From UBA4971 sp900019985 (GTDB lineage: Bacteria > Bacillota > SHA-98 > UBA4971), in NCBI GenBank assembly GCA_050949175.1, contig JBMNFG010000014.1:1-64000 (forward strand): DNA of 64,000 nucleotides, read 5' to 3'. Under the pieces are notes generated by a model. That model saw nothing but the letters and a program-made list of their open reading frames with translations, did no database searches and was not told where the DNA came from. A program made the position numbers and the translations under genes. Position 1 is the stretch's first letter. Every line of letters begins with the position of its first letter. Shown piece by piece: positions 1 to 7,961 of this stretch.

Positions 1-2
1 GG

Positions 3-50
3 TTGATTCCCGCCCACAGCGGCCCGATGATCGCTGAAGGGTATGAGTAA
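3..50 (+). CDS. possible 3' end of an upstream gene
   Basis: An open frame enters the window at base 3 and reads about 15 residues ending in EGYE before a TAA at 48-50. It may be the C-terminus of a gene that starts outside the window. Nothing else supports it and the family cannot be named. No other coding signal is seen between 51 and 240. Confidence 0.25.
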   Translation: MIPAHSGPMIAEGYE

Positions 51-245
51 TTCCGTGTACGCCTAGCTTTCCTCAGCAAGCCACAATCCGATGTAGGCGA
101 TCCCCATCTTGGATTCTCATTCCCTACACCCAAGCGATTTATCAGTATTTAGCAGCTACCTATCAGTTTTATTTTTGCTGTTGGTTCTGAAGCTGCTTTG
201 TTTGAGCAAATATGGTTTTTTTCCGGAAGAGAGAAGGAGATTGGA

Positions 246-259
246 ATACTACGTAGTAT
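246..259. promoter_or_regulatory. 14-bp perfect palindrome upstream of gntR
   Basis: ATACTACGTAGTAT reads the same on both strands. It lies 12 bp left of the 17-bp operator-like site and about 57 bp before the gntR start. It may be a second binding site or part of the promoter, but no regulator can be assigned. Confidence 0.35.
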
Positions 260-270
260 ATATACAAATA

Positions 271-287
271 TACTGGTAATACCAGTA
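271..287. promoter_or_regulatory. putative GntR/FadR-family operator
   Basis: TACTGGTA-A-TACCAGTA has perfect 8-bp arms around one central base. FadR-subfamily GntR regulators are known to bind TGGT-N-ACCA type sites. It sits 29 bp before the start of a FadR-type regulator, so autoregulation of the regulator, and perhaps of the downstream catabolic genes, is likely. The assignment is inferred from shape and position. Confidence 0.6.
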
Positions 288-315
288 GACCATAATACAT
301 GTAGGTGGAGAAAGT

Positions 316-1023
316 ATGGTTTCTAAGGGTAAGACCAAGTGGAAGAAGATCAACAAATCGTCTATATCAGACTACATCATTGAGCAGATTAAGCAGATGA
401 TTCTGGATGGTACGTTAAGCCCGGGAGACACATTGCCTTCAGAAAGGGAGCTTTCAGAACTATTAGGCGTAAGCAGAGTTCCGGTAAGAGAAGCGCTGAA
501 GATACTCCAGTTTATTAAGGTGATTGAAGCGAGCCAGGGAAGCCCCTATACAGTGAGAGGCATCGGTAGGGCAAGATTATTGGATCTTCTTGAAGAGCTT
601 TCTGGTCGCCAATATGACGTCCTAGATGATTTAAAGGAAGTCAGGATCGCACTTGAAACTAAAGCTGTCGAACTGGCCTGTTACAGGAGGACTGAAGAGG
701 ATCTAGCGCAGATGCGGGCATGCATGGAGAACATGAAGAAGTGCTATGAACGTGGGAAAGAGAATGTGGACTCCGCAAGAGTTGTTGAGGCTTCCATTGA
801 ATTCCACCAATGCATGATGAATGCCAGTAAGAACGAGCTTTTAGCAGTCATTTACGCGTATATTAGCGATGTCATCCGGGAGGGTCGCGTGAAGACCCTC
901 TCAATCCCGGAGCGGTACGAAAAAGCTTTGGATGAACACGTCCAGATCTATGAGGCCATTAAGGCGCGAGATGTTGAAACCGCAATTGACTGTATAACAG
1001 ATCATATAGTCACCTCTTACTAA
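316..1023 (+). CDS. GntR family (FadR/FCD type) transcriptional regulator
   Basis: The protein has 235 residues, normal for the FadR subfamily. Residues about 15-80 form a winged helix with the typical run PSERELSELLGVSR followed by VREAL. Residues about 95-230 are a helical FCD effector domain. The ATG follows a GGTGGAGAAAG ribosome-binding region. It precedes and probably controls the dehydratase and TRAP genes that follow on the same strand. The ligand is likely the sugar acid or hydroxy acid those genes consume. A near-perfect palindrome at 271-287 is the likely operator. Family assignment is firm; the ligand is inference. Confidence 0.9.
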   Translation: MVSKGKTKWKKINKSSISDYIIEQIKQMILDGTLSPGDTLPSERELSELLGVSRVPVREALKILQFIKVIEASQGSPYTVRGIGRARLLDLLEELSGRQYDVLDDLKEVRIALETKAVELACYRRTEEDLAQMRACMENMKKCYERGKENVDSARVVEASIEFHQCMMNASKNELLAVIYAYISDVIREGRVKTLSIPERYEKALDEHVQIYEAIKARDVETAIDCITDHIVTSY

Positions 1024-1129
1024 AAGATCGCAACAGTGGGAAAGGGGGGTGTCCGTTAGTAAACATTCATCAAGCTTAAGCAACTCTTTAGATCGCGTGT
1101 AAGAAACAGGCTGGAAAGGAGATGCACAG

Positions 1130-2290
1130 ATGAAGTTCTATGGATATCCCAGACCGGACGGGAAAGTAGGAGCCAGAAACTACGTAGCGATAATTCCTAC
1201 TGTCGGATGTGTCAACCCTGTTGTCAGTAAAGTAGTCAGCACAATCAGAGGTACAGTCGCGATTAGACATGATCAAGTCTGTCTACACCCTCCAAAGGAC
1301 ACTCTTCGAGTAACCAAAACCCTCATTAATCTAGGAAAAAACCCTAATGTTGCCGCAATCGTGCTAATAGGCCTCGGATGCGAAATGGTCAAAAACGAAG
1401 AAGTCTATGAAGGAATTAAAGAATCAGGCAAACCTGTTGATCTGTTAGAGGTCCATCAAGAAGGCGGTATGCTAGCGACATTAGAAAAGGCTTGCCGTGT
1501 TGCTGCGAACATGGTTGACAAAGTCAGCAGCATTAGGCGTGAGGAGTTTGGCCTTGACAAGCTCGTCTTCAGCACAAAATGTGGCTCATCAGACAGCACT
1601 TCCGGCCTTTCTTCTAACCTTGTTGTCGGAGAAGTCTGCAGATTAATGACAGAAAACGGCGGCGCTTTCATCCAAGGCGAAGTATGCGACATAATGGGCG
1701 GAGAATACGCTCTCAAGAATCTGTGCGTAGATGAAGAAGAGGGAGAGAGAATCGTAGACTTCGTTCGAGATTTGTACATGCGCGGATACAGTGTCGGAGC
1801 AGACGTCCGTGGATCTCAGATGACTTCAGGTAACGTTGCCGGCGGTCTTACCACGCTGGTGGAAAAGGCTCTCGGTGCTAACGCAAAAGGCAGCCAGGTT
1901 CCTATTCAAGGTGCCTTGGAATACGGAGACTTGGTTCCCGGTCCGGGACGTTGGATCATGGACATCCCAGGACATGGTTTCGAGAACTTGACAGGGGCAG
2001 CAGCAGGGGGCTCACTCCTCCATCTCTTCACTACAGGTAGAGGAGCACCTAACGGACATCCGATTCTGCCTGCAATCAAGCTTTGCGGGAACAAGAAGAC
2101 TGTACGCAATATGGCGGATCACATAGACTTTGATTGCAGTTCGATTATTGATGAGGCAGAAACCATTGAGGCCTGCGGCGAAAGACTCTACGAGTACGCA
2201 GTTGAAGTCGCCAATGGCAAGATGGTTAGAGCAGAAATCCTAAACTTCGACTCCGGTATGGAAATCTTAATTCACGGCCCGGTGATGTAG
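1130..2290 (+). CDS. UxaA family hydro-lyase, large (C-terminal) domain protein
   Basis: This 386-residue protein matches the catalytic domain of the altronate/galactarate dehydratase family (UxaA, GarD), metal-dependent enzymes that dehydrate sugar acids. Cys-containing stretches such as TKCGSSDSTSGL near residue 150, a Gly-rich central region and the C-terminal half carrying LCGNKKT are visible. The ATG has a GAAAGGAGATG Shine-Dalgarno region. The small SAF-domain partner is encoded 18 bp downstream, so the two probably form one enzyme split over two genes. The substrate cannot be read from the sequence; the neighbouring aconitase X and TRAP genes suggest an imported hydroxy or sugar acid. 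Confidence 0.82.
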   Translation: MKFYGYPRPDGKVGARNYVAIIPTVGCVNPVVSKVVSTIRGTVAIRHDQVCLHPPKDTLRVTKTLINLGKNPNVAAIVLIGLGCEMVKNEEVYEGIKESGKPVDLLEVHQEGGMLATLEKACRVAANMVDKVSSIRREEFGLDKLVFSTKCGSSDSTSGLSSNLVVGEVCRLMTENGGAFIQGEVCDIMGGEYALKNLCVDEEEGERIVDFVRDLYMRGYSVGADVRGSQMTSGNVAGGLTTLVEKALGANAKGSQVPIQGALEYGDLVPGPGRWIMDIPGHGFENLTGAAAGGSLLHLFTTGRGAPNGHPILPAIKLCGNKKTVRNMADHIDFDCSSIIDEAETIEACGERLYEYAVEVANGKMVRAEILNFDSGMEILIHGPVM

Positions 2291-2308
2291 GAGAGAGGAG
2301 GAAAAACA

Positions 2309-2620
2309 ATGGTTAAATACGCGAAGCTTATAGATATTAGGGACAATGTAATCACCTCTCTTGCGGATCTAAAAGCCGGTGAAGAGGTCATCGTTAAGTT
2401 TGATGGCAAGGAGACCAAGTATGTAACTAACGACGATGTTCCTTTTGGTCACAAAATTGCTATTAAAGACATCAAAAAAGGTGAGAGGATCATCAAATAC
2501 GGATTTGAAATCGGAAGCGCATCAGCAGATATCCGTGAGGGGGATTGGGTACATACTCACAATGTTGACGATGACTATATATGCCTTGACAAGGATGGTA
2601 ACCCCCTTCCCGGACAATAA
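2309..2620 (+). CDS. UxaA family hydro-lyase, N-terminal SAF domain protein
   Basis: The protein has 103 residues and corresponds to the SAF (antifreeze-like) domain found at the N-terminus of altronate dehydratases. Its middle carries PFGHKIAIKDIKKGE, followed by a Gly-rich stretch and DWVHTHNV, the usual end of this domain. It begins 18 bp after the large-domain gene, with a GAGAGGAGGA Shine-Dalgarno. In UxaA the two domains are usually one polypeptide. Here they are separate and in reverse order, as in many Clostridia and Archaea. Confidence 0.82.
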   Translation: MVKYAKLIDIRDNVITSLADLKAGEEVIVKFDGKETKYVTNDDVPFGHKIAIKDIKKGERIIKYGFEIGSASADIREGDWVHTHNVDDDYICLDKDGNPLPGQ

Positions 2621-2725
2621 ATGGCACAGCTTAGTTTGACAAGCTTACATTTGTTGCGCTGACAATAGCAACAATCCAACCGCTGACACATAAACGAAAC
2701 TTCCTAACAAAGGGGAGAACGTTCA

Positions 2726-3970
2726 TTGTATCTTACAGCTGAAGAGAAAGCAATGCTTTCAGGAGAGTACGGTCCAGGTATTAAGAGATGTATGGAAATC
2801 TTAGTGAAGGTTGGTAAAGCTTCCGGGGCAGACCGCATGGTCAGAATAAACAGTGCCCACGTCATGCCGAAGGAACCTCCCGATCTGCTTGCGGAACTTA
2901 CTGAAGGTGTATCAGACCTTGGAGTTTCATTCTGTAGTCAACACGCCTTGATGTCCGCGTTTGATCCTGAACACTGGGAAGCGATGGGTGTCCCCCGGAG
3001 TTATGCCCTCGAGGAATTGAAACTCCGCGATCAAAGACTCGATATATACAAAAGAGTCGGCTTCTATCAAACAAATACGTGCTTGCCGATGCTCGTCGGC
3101 AACTTGCCCCTAACAGGAGACCATGTGTCTTGGATTGGCAGCTGTGCGCAGATACTCGTCAATTCTATACTCGGCGCCAGAACCAACAGAGATGGAACCG
3201 TAGTGAACTTGGCCTCTGCTATAACAGGATGCACACCTTATGTAGGGTTGCATCTGGATGAAAACAGATACGCAAAAGTCGTGGTTGAGTTCGAAGATGA
3301 AATCGACACTGAAAACCTAACTCACGCAGACTTAGGTGCAATAGGCTACTATGTCGGCCGAATCGCCGGAAACAGAAATGTTGCTTTCAACGGTCTTCCT
3401 GAAACTCTCGACATTGATCAAATGAAGTATCTTATGGCCCCTCTTTCAACCTCTGGTTCAGTGAGCATTTGCCACATCCTGGGCCTGACTCCCGAGGCTT
3501 CGACTCTCGAAGAGGCTACAGGAGGTAACGAGCCTGAAGAAGTAATCCTGGTTTCCAAGAAAAACATCGAAGATACAAAAGCGATCTATGACCTTCAAGA
3601 TAACGAAGAGGTTGATCTTGTCATACTGGGTTGTCCTCACGTTACTATCCAGGAAATGAGGACGATCTCACAGATGATCGAAGGTCGGGTAGTTCAGCAG
3701 GGTAAGCGCCTTTGGCTTGGCATGCCTTATATGGTTTATGAGCTTGCCAAAGAGATGGGATACTCACAGGCAGTTGAAGAGGCAGGAGGCATTGTCTCTT
3801 CTTCATGTATGGCTTGCATACCGGATTGCCCGCTACCGGAAGACACCAAGGTAGTAGCGACCAATTCATTTAAGGCTGCCCACTACGTCTACGCCCTTAC
3901 TAAAGGTAAGGTCAAGGCAGTGATCAGGAATACGGAAGATTGTTTGGGTCTAGTCTGTCGAGATGCTTGA
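2726..3970 (+). CDS. aconitase X catalytic domain protein (AcnX large subunit, former DUF521)
   Basis: A protein of 414 residues with the features of the aconitase X large domain: a SLxxGExG-like N-terminal block (MLSGEYGPG), a HVMP motif near residue 50, and a Cys-rich C-terminal region with SSCMACIPDCP, where the family carries iron-sulfur ligands. Characterised AcnX proteins are dehydratases, for example of cis-3-hydroxy-L-proline or phosphomevalonate. The substrate here is unknown. The start is a TTG at 2726 preceded by AAAGGGGAGAA. The small subunit gene follows immediately, so this is the two-subunit form. Confidence 0.85.
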   Translation: MYLTAEEKAMLSGEYGPGIKRCMEILVKVGKASGADRMVRINSAHVMPKEPPDLLAELTEGVSDLGVSFCSQHALMSAFDPEHWEAMGVPRSYALEELKLRDQRLDIYKRVGFYQTNTCLPMLVGNLPLTGDHVSWIGSCAQILVNSILGARTNRDGTVVNLASAITGCTPYVGLHLDENRYAKVVVEFEDEIDTENLTHADLGAIGYYVGRIAGNRNVAFNGLPETLDIDQMKYLMAPLSTSGSVSICHILGLTPEASTLEEATGGNEPEEVILVSKKNIEDTKAIYDLQDNEEVDLVILGCPHVTIQEMRTISQMIEGRVVQQGKRLWLGMPYMVYELAKEMGYSQAVEEAGGIVSSSCMACIPDCPLPEDTKVVATNSFKAAHYVYALTKGKVKAVIRNTEDCLGLVCRDA

Positions 3971-3988
3971 TTGGAGGAAATGACATTG

Positions 3989-4384
3989 GTGAGAATCAAG
4001 GGCAGAGTCGTTAATGGCGGTGAATGTAAGGGAGAGGCCATTGTTTTAACAGAACCCTTTTCCTTCATCGGAGATTTCGATCCTGAAACGGGTCTTCTGA
4101 CGCAGCAAGACAGTCCTTTGTACGGTACGAGCATTGCCGGCAAAATACTGGTATGTCCCTCAGGAAGGGGCGGCACCATTGCGCCTTTCATAGCCTACTT
4201 GGCAGCACAGAAAGGAAATGCTCCTAAGGCTATTCTATGTCAACGTGTGGAGCCGTTGATAGCTGAGTCAGCCATAACTATTAACATTCCGATTCTCGAT
4301 AATTTCGACTGCGATCCTTTGAAATGTATCGAGACTGGGCAGCAAGTTGAAATTCTGGAGAACGGGGAGGTGGTAATAGGCTAG
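3989..4384 (+). CDS. aconitase X swivel domain protein (AcnX small subunit, former DUF126)
   Basis: The product of about 131 residues matches the small swivelling domain of aconitase X, with KGRVVNGGECKGEAIV at the N-terminus and CPSGRGGTIAPF in the middle, a segment that closes over the active site. The frame is open from 3971, just after the large-subunit stop, but the GGAGGA at 3973-3978 fits a start at GTG 3989 (or TTG 3986). It forms one enzyme with the preceding gene. The TRAP transporter genes follow 88 bp later. Confidence 0.85.
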   Translation: MRIKGRVVNGGECKGEAIVLTEPFSFIGDFDPETGLLTQQDSPLYGTSIAGKILVCPSGRGGTIAPFIAYLAAQKGNAPKAILCQRVEPLIAESAITINIPILDNFDCDPLKCIETGQQVEILENGEVVIG

Positions 4385-4472
4385 TACGGGTCGGTATAAG
4401 GCGTTGTGTAGGGAACCGCTTTTAACCTGTTAAAACAAGAAAACCACAGGAATCTGATAGGAGGCAGTACGA

Positions 4473-5576
4473 ATGAAAAGATTTAGGTTTGTGGCCTTAC
4501 TAGCACTGGTTCTGATGCTGGGCGCAATTGTCCTGCTCCCTAACGAAATCACCGCAAAGGAAAAGACATGGACATTAGTCGGACAGGCTTTCTGTGCTAG
4601 GGCTAACAGGTTGTTTGAGCTTGGTGAAGACTTCGCGTATACCATTGAGAAATATACCGACGGTAGAGTACAAATCGAGTTTCACCAGGAGGGTGAGCTT
4701 GTTCCTGCAAACGACGTGTTCTCTGCAGCAGGTGACGGAATAATCGACTTCGGCCAGGGTTGTCCATGTTTGGCGAAACCCAAAGCTTATGCTGCTCAGT
4801 GGTTCTGTGATGCTCCTGGCGCTCAGAGCCCCATCGAAAAGATTATTTGGTACTACTACGGTGGCGGCAAAGAGATATTCGAGCAGATAATGCATGAGCG
4901 CTATAACGTGCATCCTCTACCCATGATCGCTATTACAGCTGAGATCTGGCTCTATGCCAACAAAGAGGTCAAGAGTTTAGACGACCTGAAAGGCCTCAAG
5001 ATGAGAGCAGCAGGTGTCAGAGGAGAAGTATTAACTGAGATGGGTGCATCTGTGGTAGTGCTTCCTGGCTCTGAAATGGTGCCCGCCATGGAGCGTGGCG
5101 TAATTGATGCAATGGAATATTCAAGCATTAACTGTACATATCCGCTAGGCTTCTGTGATGTTACCGAGATTCTATATATGCATCCGTATAAGTCAACCTC
5201 TCCCATTAACATCTGGGCGTTCAACCTGGATCTGTGGAACGAGCTGCCGAAAGATATACAGGAGGCTATAGAGCGTGCCAGCAGGGACACTTACCTCAAG
5301 AGTCTTGCCTGGGGCATTATGGAAGATACTGTGACTCTCAAAGATGCAGTTGAGAATAAGGGAGTAACCATTGACATCTTGCCTGAGGACGTTGCAAGAG
5401 CTATAGACGAAGCTTCTGCCGACTTCTACTATGAAAAGGCAAAGACGGACAAGGATCTCGCACTAGTCCTCGAGTCCTGGGCGCAGTTCAAGAAGGACTA
5501 CGGCGAATATGCCGAATGGATTGACTACTTCAACATGACCGGTGATCACCTAGGTTTGGTGAAGGGTGACAGCTAA
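4473..5576 (+). CDS. TRAP transporter substrate-binding protein, DctP type
   Basis: The protein has 367 residues with a cleavable Sec signal (about residues 1-29, basic start, then a Leu/Ala-rich core) and no lipobox. The DctP fold is shown by LKGLKMRAAG followed by VVVLPGSEMVPAMERGVIDA, the region with the conserved Arg that binds the substrate carboxylate. EYSS and the later aromatic-rich segment resemble the keto-acid and mannitol-like subfamily, but only weakly. It would act outside the membrane and deliver a carboxylate to the DctQ-DctM pair downstream. A good GGAGG precedes the ATG. Confidence 0.88.
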   Translation: MKRFRFVALLALVLMLGAIVLLPNEITAKEKTWTLVGQAFCARANRLFELGEDFAYTIEKYTDGRVQIEFHQEGELVPANDVFSAAGDGIIDFGQGCPCLAKPKAYAAQWFCDAPGAQSPIEKIIWYYYGGGKEIFEQIMHERYNVHPLPMIAITAEIWLYANKEVKSLDDLKGLKMRAAGVRGEVLTEMGASVVVLPGSEMVPAMERGVIDAMEYSSINCTYPLGFCDVTEILYMHPYKSTSPINIWAFNLDLWNELPKDIQEAIERASRDTYLKSLAWGIMEDTVTLKDAVENKGVTIDILPEDVARAIDEASADFYYEKAKTDKDLALVLESWAQFKKDYGEYAEWIDYFNMTGDHLGLVKGDS

Positions 5577-5683
5577 ATAGTAGCAGCTATCGGTGTGAGA
5601 CAACTGATAGGTTAGGTCTATGAAGACTGTGAGGTAGCTGTTCTTTGCAGCTACCTCACTCGAAAAAAATGGGAGTGGTTTTC

Positions 5684-6208
5684 ATGGTGTTGAAATGGAT
5701 TGACCGTCTATCGGAATATGTAGCAAAGATTTTCCGTTGGTTCGGAGTAGCGCTGACACTGGTAACCTTATACGAGGTCTTCTGCAGGTATGTGCTAGTC
5801 AGGCCGACTATCTGGGCATTTGATGTCACCATGATACTAAACGCAGCATTCTTTCTTTTCGGAGGGGCATTGCTGACAAAACAGGATGCACACATCAAAG
5901 TTGACGTTCTTTACGACAAGTTTCCTAAAAAAGCCAAGAAAACGGTGGATTTTCTATACTACGCTGTTCTGTATATTCCTTTGTGCGTAGTTATGGTCTG
6001 GTTTGGCACAAAGTCTACCTACCAGTCTTTTCTCATACGTGAGATAAGCAATACGAGTCAGTGGGGACAACCGATTTGGTACTGGAAAGCGATCATCCCC
6101 TTGGCTTTCTTCTTTATGTTGCTGCAAGGATTGGCGCAGTTGATACGGATTTTTCATACTCCCAATGAAACAGCTGATGCAGCTCAAGTTGAGAATGGGG
6201 GGGTATAA
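5684..6208 (+). CDS. TRAP transporter small permease, DctQ type
   Basis: About 174 residues with four hydrophobic segments, as expected for DctQ. The first contains LVTLYEVFCRYV and RPTIWAFDV, a run typical of the family. The frame is open from 5645, but ATG 5684 has GGGAGTGG eight bases upstream and is the better start. DctQ pairs with DctM in the inner membrane to form a sodium-coupled importer. The dctM gene follows after 5 bp. Confidence 0.85.
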   Translation: MVLKWIDRLSEYVAKIFRWFGVALTLVTLYEVFCRYVLVRPTIWAFDVTMILNAAFFLFGGALLTKQDAHIKVDVLYDKFPKKAKKTVDFLYYAVLYIPLCVVMVWFGTKSTYQSFLIREISNTSQWGQPIWYWKAIIPLAFFFMLLQGLAQLIRIFHTPNETADAAQVENGGV

Positions 6209-6213
6209 TTAGC

Positions 6214-7512
6214 ATGGCATATCTTATGCTTGTAGTAATCGTGCTGGCAATTGTACTTGGCTTCCCGGTGGCATTCTCTTTAGCATCCATACCCATGATA
6301 TTTGGGTTGCTGACCAAAGGGACCAGAATCCTACCGTTGATAATAGTACAGTCCTTCGGTATGCTGCAAGAGTATTCATTTGTTGCGGCTCCGCTCTTCA
6401 TATTCATGGGAGCGTTGCTTGAGCAATCCGGGATTGCTGACAAATTATACGAGGCTTTCTATCACCTTTTGGGTAGGTTGCCCGGCGGCCTTGCTCTGGC
6501 AACTATCGCGATGGCAACCATCTTCGGTGCCTGTACCGGAATCGTAGGGGCAGGGGTTATTACTATTGGTCTATTAGCATTGCCGTCTATGCTGTCAAGG
6601 GGATATGACAAGCGACTTGCCGCAGGGTCAATCATGGTTGGAGGAGGATTGGGTGTTACTATCCCCCCCAGTATCATGTTGATTCTTTACGGATGTGCAG
6701 CAGGTGTTTCTATATCAAAGCTTTTTATGGCATCTACAGTCCCCGGCGTGATCCTCGGGCTGATGTATATGGTTTATGTGTATATTCTAGCTAAAGTCAA
6801 GCCTGAAGTTGCACCGCCTATTTCAGACGAAGAGAGGATTACGGGTTTACCTTTACTCAAGTTAGTCTTAAAATCACTGGTTCCCCCGATCTTTCTCATC
6901 CTTGCGGTTATGGGATCAATCTTTTTCGGCATAGTATCACCATCTGAAGCCGGAGCCATGGGCTGCTTAGGTGCGCTTATTCTTGTGGCATTAGCAGGGA
7001 ACTTGAACTTCAAGGTTATTAAGGATTCCATAACGTCAACCATGAGAATCAATACAGCGGTCCTACTGATATGCCTTGCTGGAAAGATATTTACCAGTGT
7101 GTTTGTGCAATTGCGCGGGAATGTGGCTATGCAGAGACTGTTGCTGTCTTTTGACTTCGGTCCAACGGGTACGATTCTAGTCATGCTGTTACTCGTGTAC
7201 CTGCTCGGTATGGTTATGGACTGGATAGCTCTGATATTTATTCTGGTACCGATTTTTGTTCCGATAATATCGAATCTTGGAATCGACCGACTCTTTTTCG
7301 CGATTCTTTTCTGCTTGACTCTGCAGATATCCAACATCACACCGCCTTTTGCCTATTCGGTGTTTTACCTTAAGACTATTACTCCTCCCGATGTGACAGT
7401 GGGCGACCTGTATCAAGCTTGCATACCTTTTGCACTTGTGAGTCTTTTGTGTCCGCTGATGTGTATGCTATTTCCGAAGTTAATACTGTGGTTGCCGAGC
7501 TTAATGAAATAG
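6214..7512 (+). CDS. TRAP transporter large permease, DctM type
   Basis: The protein has 432 residues and about 12 membrane segments, typical of DctM. The N-terminal half has the APLFIFMG motif and GACTGIVGAGVITIG, and the C-terminal half has NITPPFAYSVFY, both strongly conserved in the family. This is the translocating subunit of the sodium-dependent importer. It is the last gene of the 1.1-7.5 kb catabolic unit. Confidence 0.9.
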   Translation: MAYLMLVVIVLAIVLGFPVAFSLASIPMIFGLLTKGTRILPLIIVQSFGMLQEYSFVAAPLFIFMGALLEQSGIADKLYEAFYHLLGRLPGGLALATIAMATIFGACTGIVGAGVITIGLLALPSMLSRGYDKRLAAGSIMVGGGLGVTIPPSIMLILYGCAAGVSISKLFMASTVPGVILGLMYMVYVYILAKVKPEVAPPISDEERITGLPLLKLVLKSLVPPIFLILAVMGSIFFGIVSPSEAGAMGCLGALILVALAGNLNFKVIKDSITSTMRINTAVLLICLAGKIFTSVFVQLRGNVAMQRLLLSFDFGPTGTILVMLLLVYLLGMVMDWIALIFILVPIFVPIISNLGIDRLFFAILFCLTLQISNITPPFAYSVFYLKTITPPDVTVGDLYQACIPFALVSLLCPLMCMLFPKLILWLPSLMK

Positions 7513-7763
7513 TTGTCATTGTGACAGGCACAAATGGCGGAAGTATAACGGATATGGTAGAAGAAATGCAGAATTAAGAAAGAAGGCGCATGTACAAAAG
7601 GGCCCTGTGCAGTCATGCTGTCTGCAAGGTGCGGGAGCGGGCAAGGCATGTTTTAGCAAGAAGCTGTCCTTTTGAGAACTGCGCCGGTTGAGAGATTGCC
7701 TTTTAAAGATAATATGTGTAGAATATGAAGTAGCTTAAGGCGTTGCATGAGAACGTTAATATG
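7513..7763 (+). other. intergenic region between dctM and the hydE leader
   Basis: No gene or convincing terminator is seen in this stretch. The tract is moderately rich in short purine runs. A hydE promoter must lie here or slightly further right, but no clean -35/-10 pair was found. Confidence 0.3.
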
Positions 7764-7957
7764 ATCCGGATTTGCTTGCCTGAGGGCGAGGATTAAGATT
7801 CTCTATCTCCCAAACCTCGAGGGCGAGCCGGATTGGAAAACATTATTAGCTGTCCCTGAGTGGAGGGGTAAAACCTGAACGCAAGGGGAGGCGAGCTTTT
7901 ATTTTGCGGAATCTTTTAGGCAAGGCCCGTCTCCCGAGCGTAGGGGAGGCGGGCCTT
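7764..7957 (+). promoter_or_regulatory. structured leader of hydE with sequestered Shine-Dalgarno
   Basis: Two structured parts precede hydE. The first, 7764-7833, closes with ATCCGG/CCGGAT and continues with GCTTGCC/GGCGAGC and CGAGG/CCTCG. The second is a 14-bp stem, 7922-7935 with 7944-7957, whose 3' arm holds the hydE Shine-Dalgarno AGGGGAGG (7942-7949). An upstream copy, GGGGAGGCGAGC at 7885-7896, can pair instead with the 5' arm at 7926-7935 and free the Shine-Dalgarno. This is the layout of a translational switch. No known riboswitch class was recognised, and the ligand or protein is unknown. Confidence 0.55.
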
Positions 7958-7961
7958 AACA

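Noticed and set aside
7922..7957. Intrinsic terminator before hydE
   Set aside because: The stem is strong but no T tract follows, and it overlaps the hydE ribosome-binding site. A translational role is more likely.
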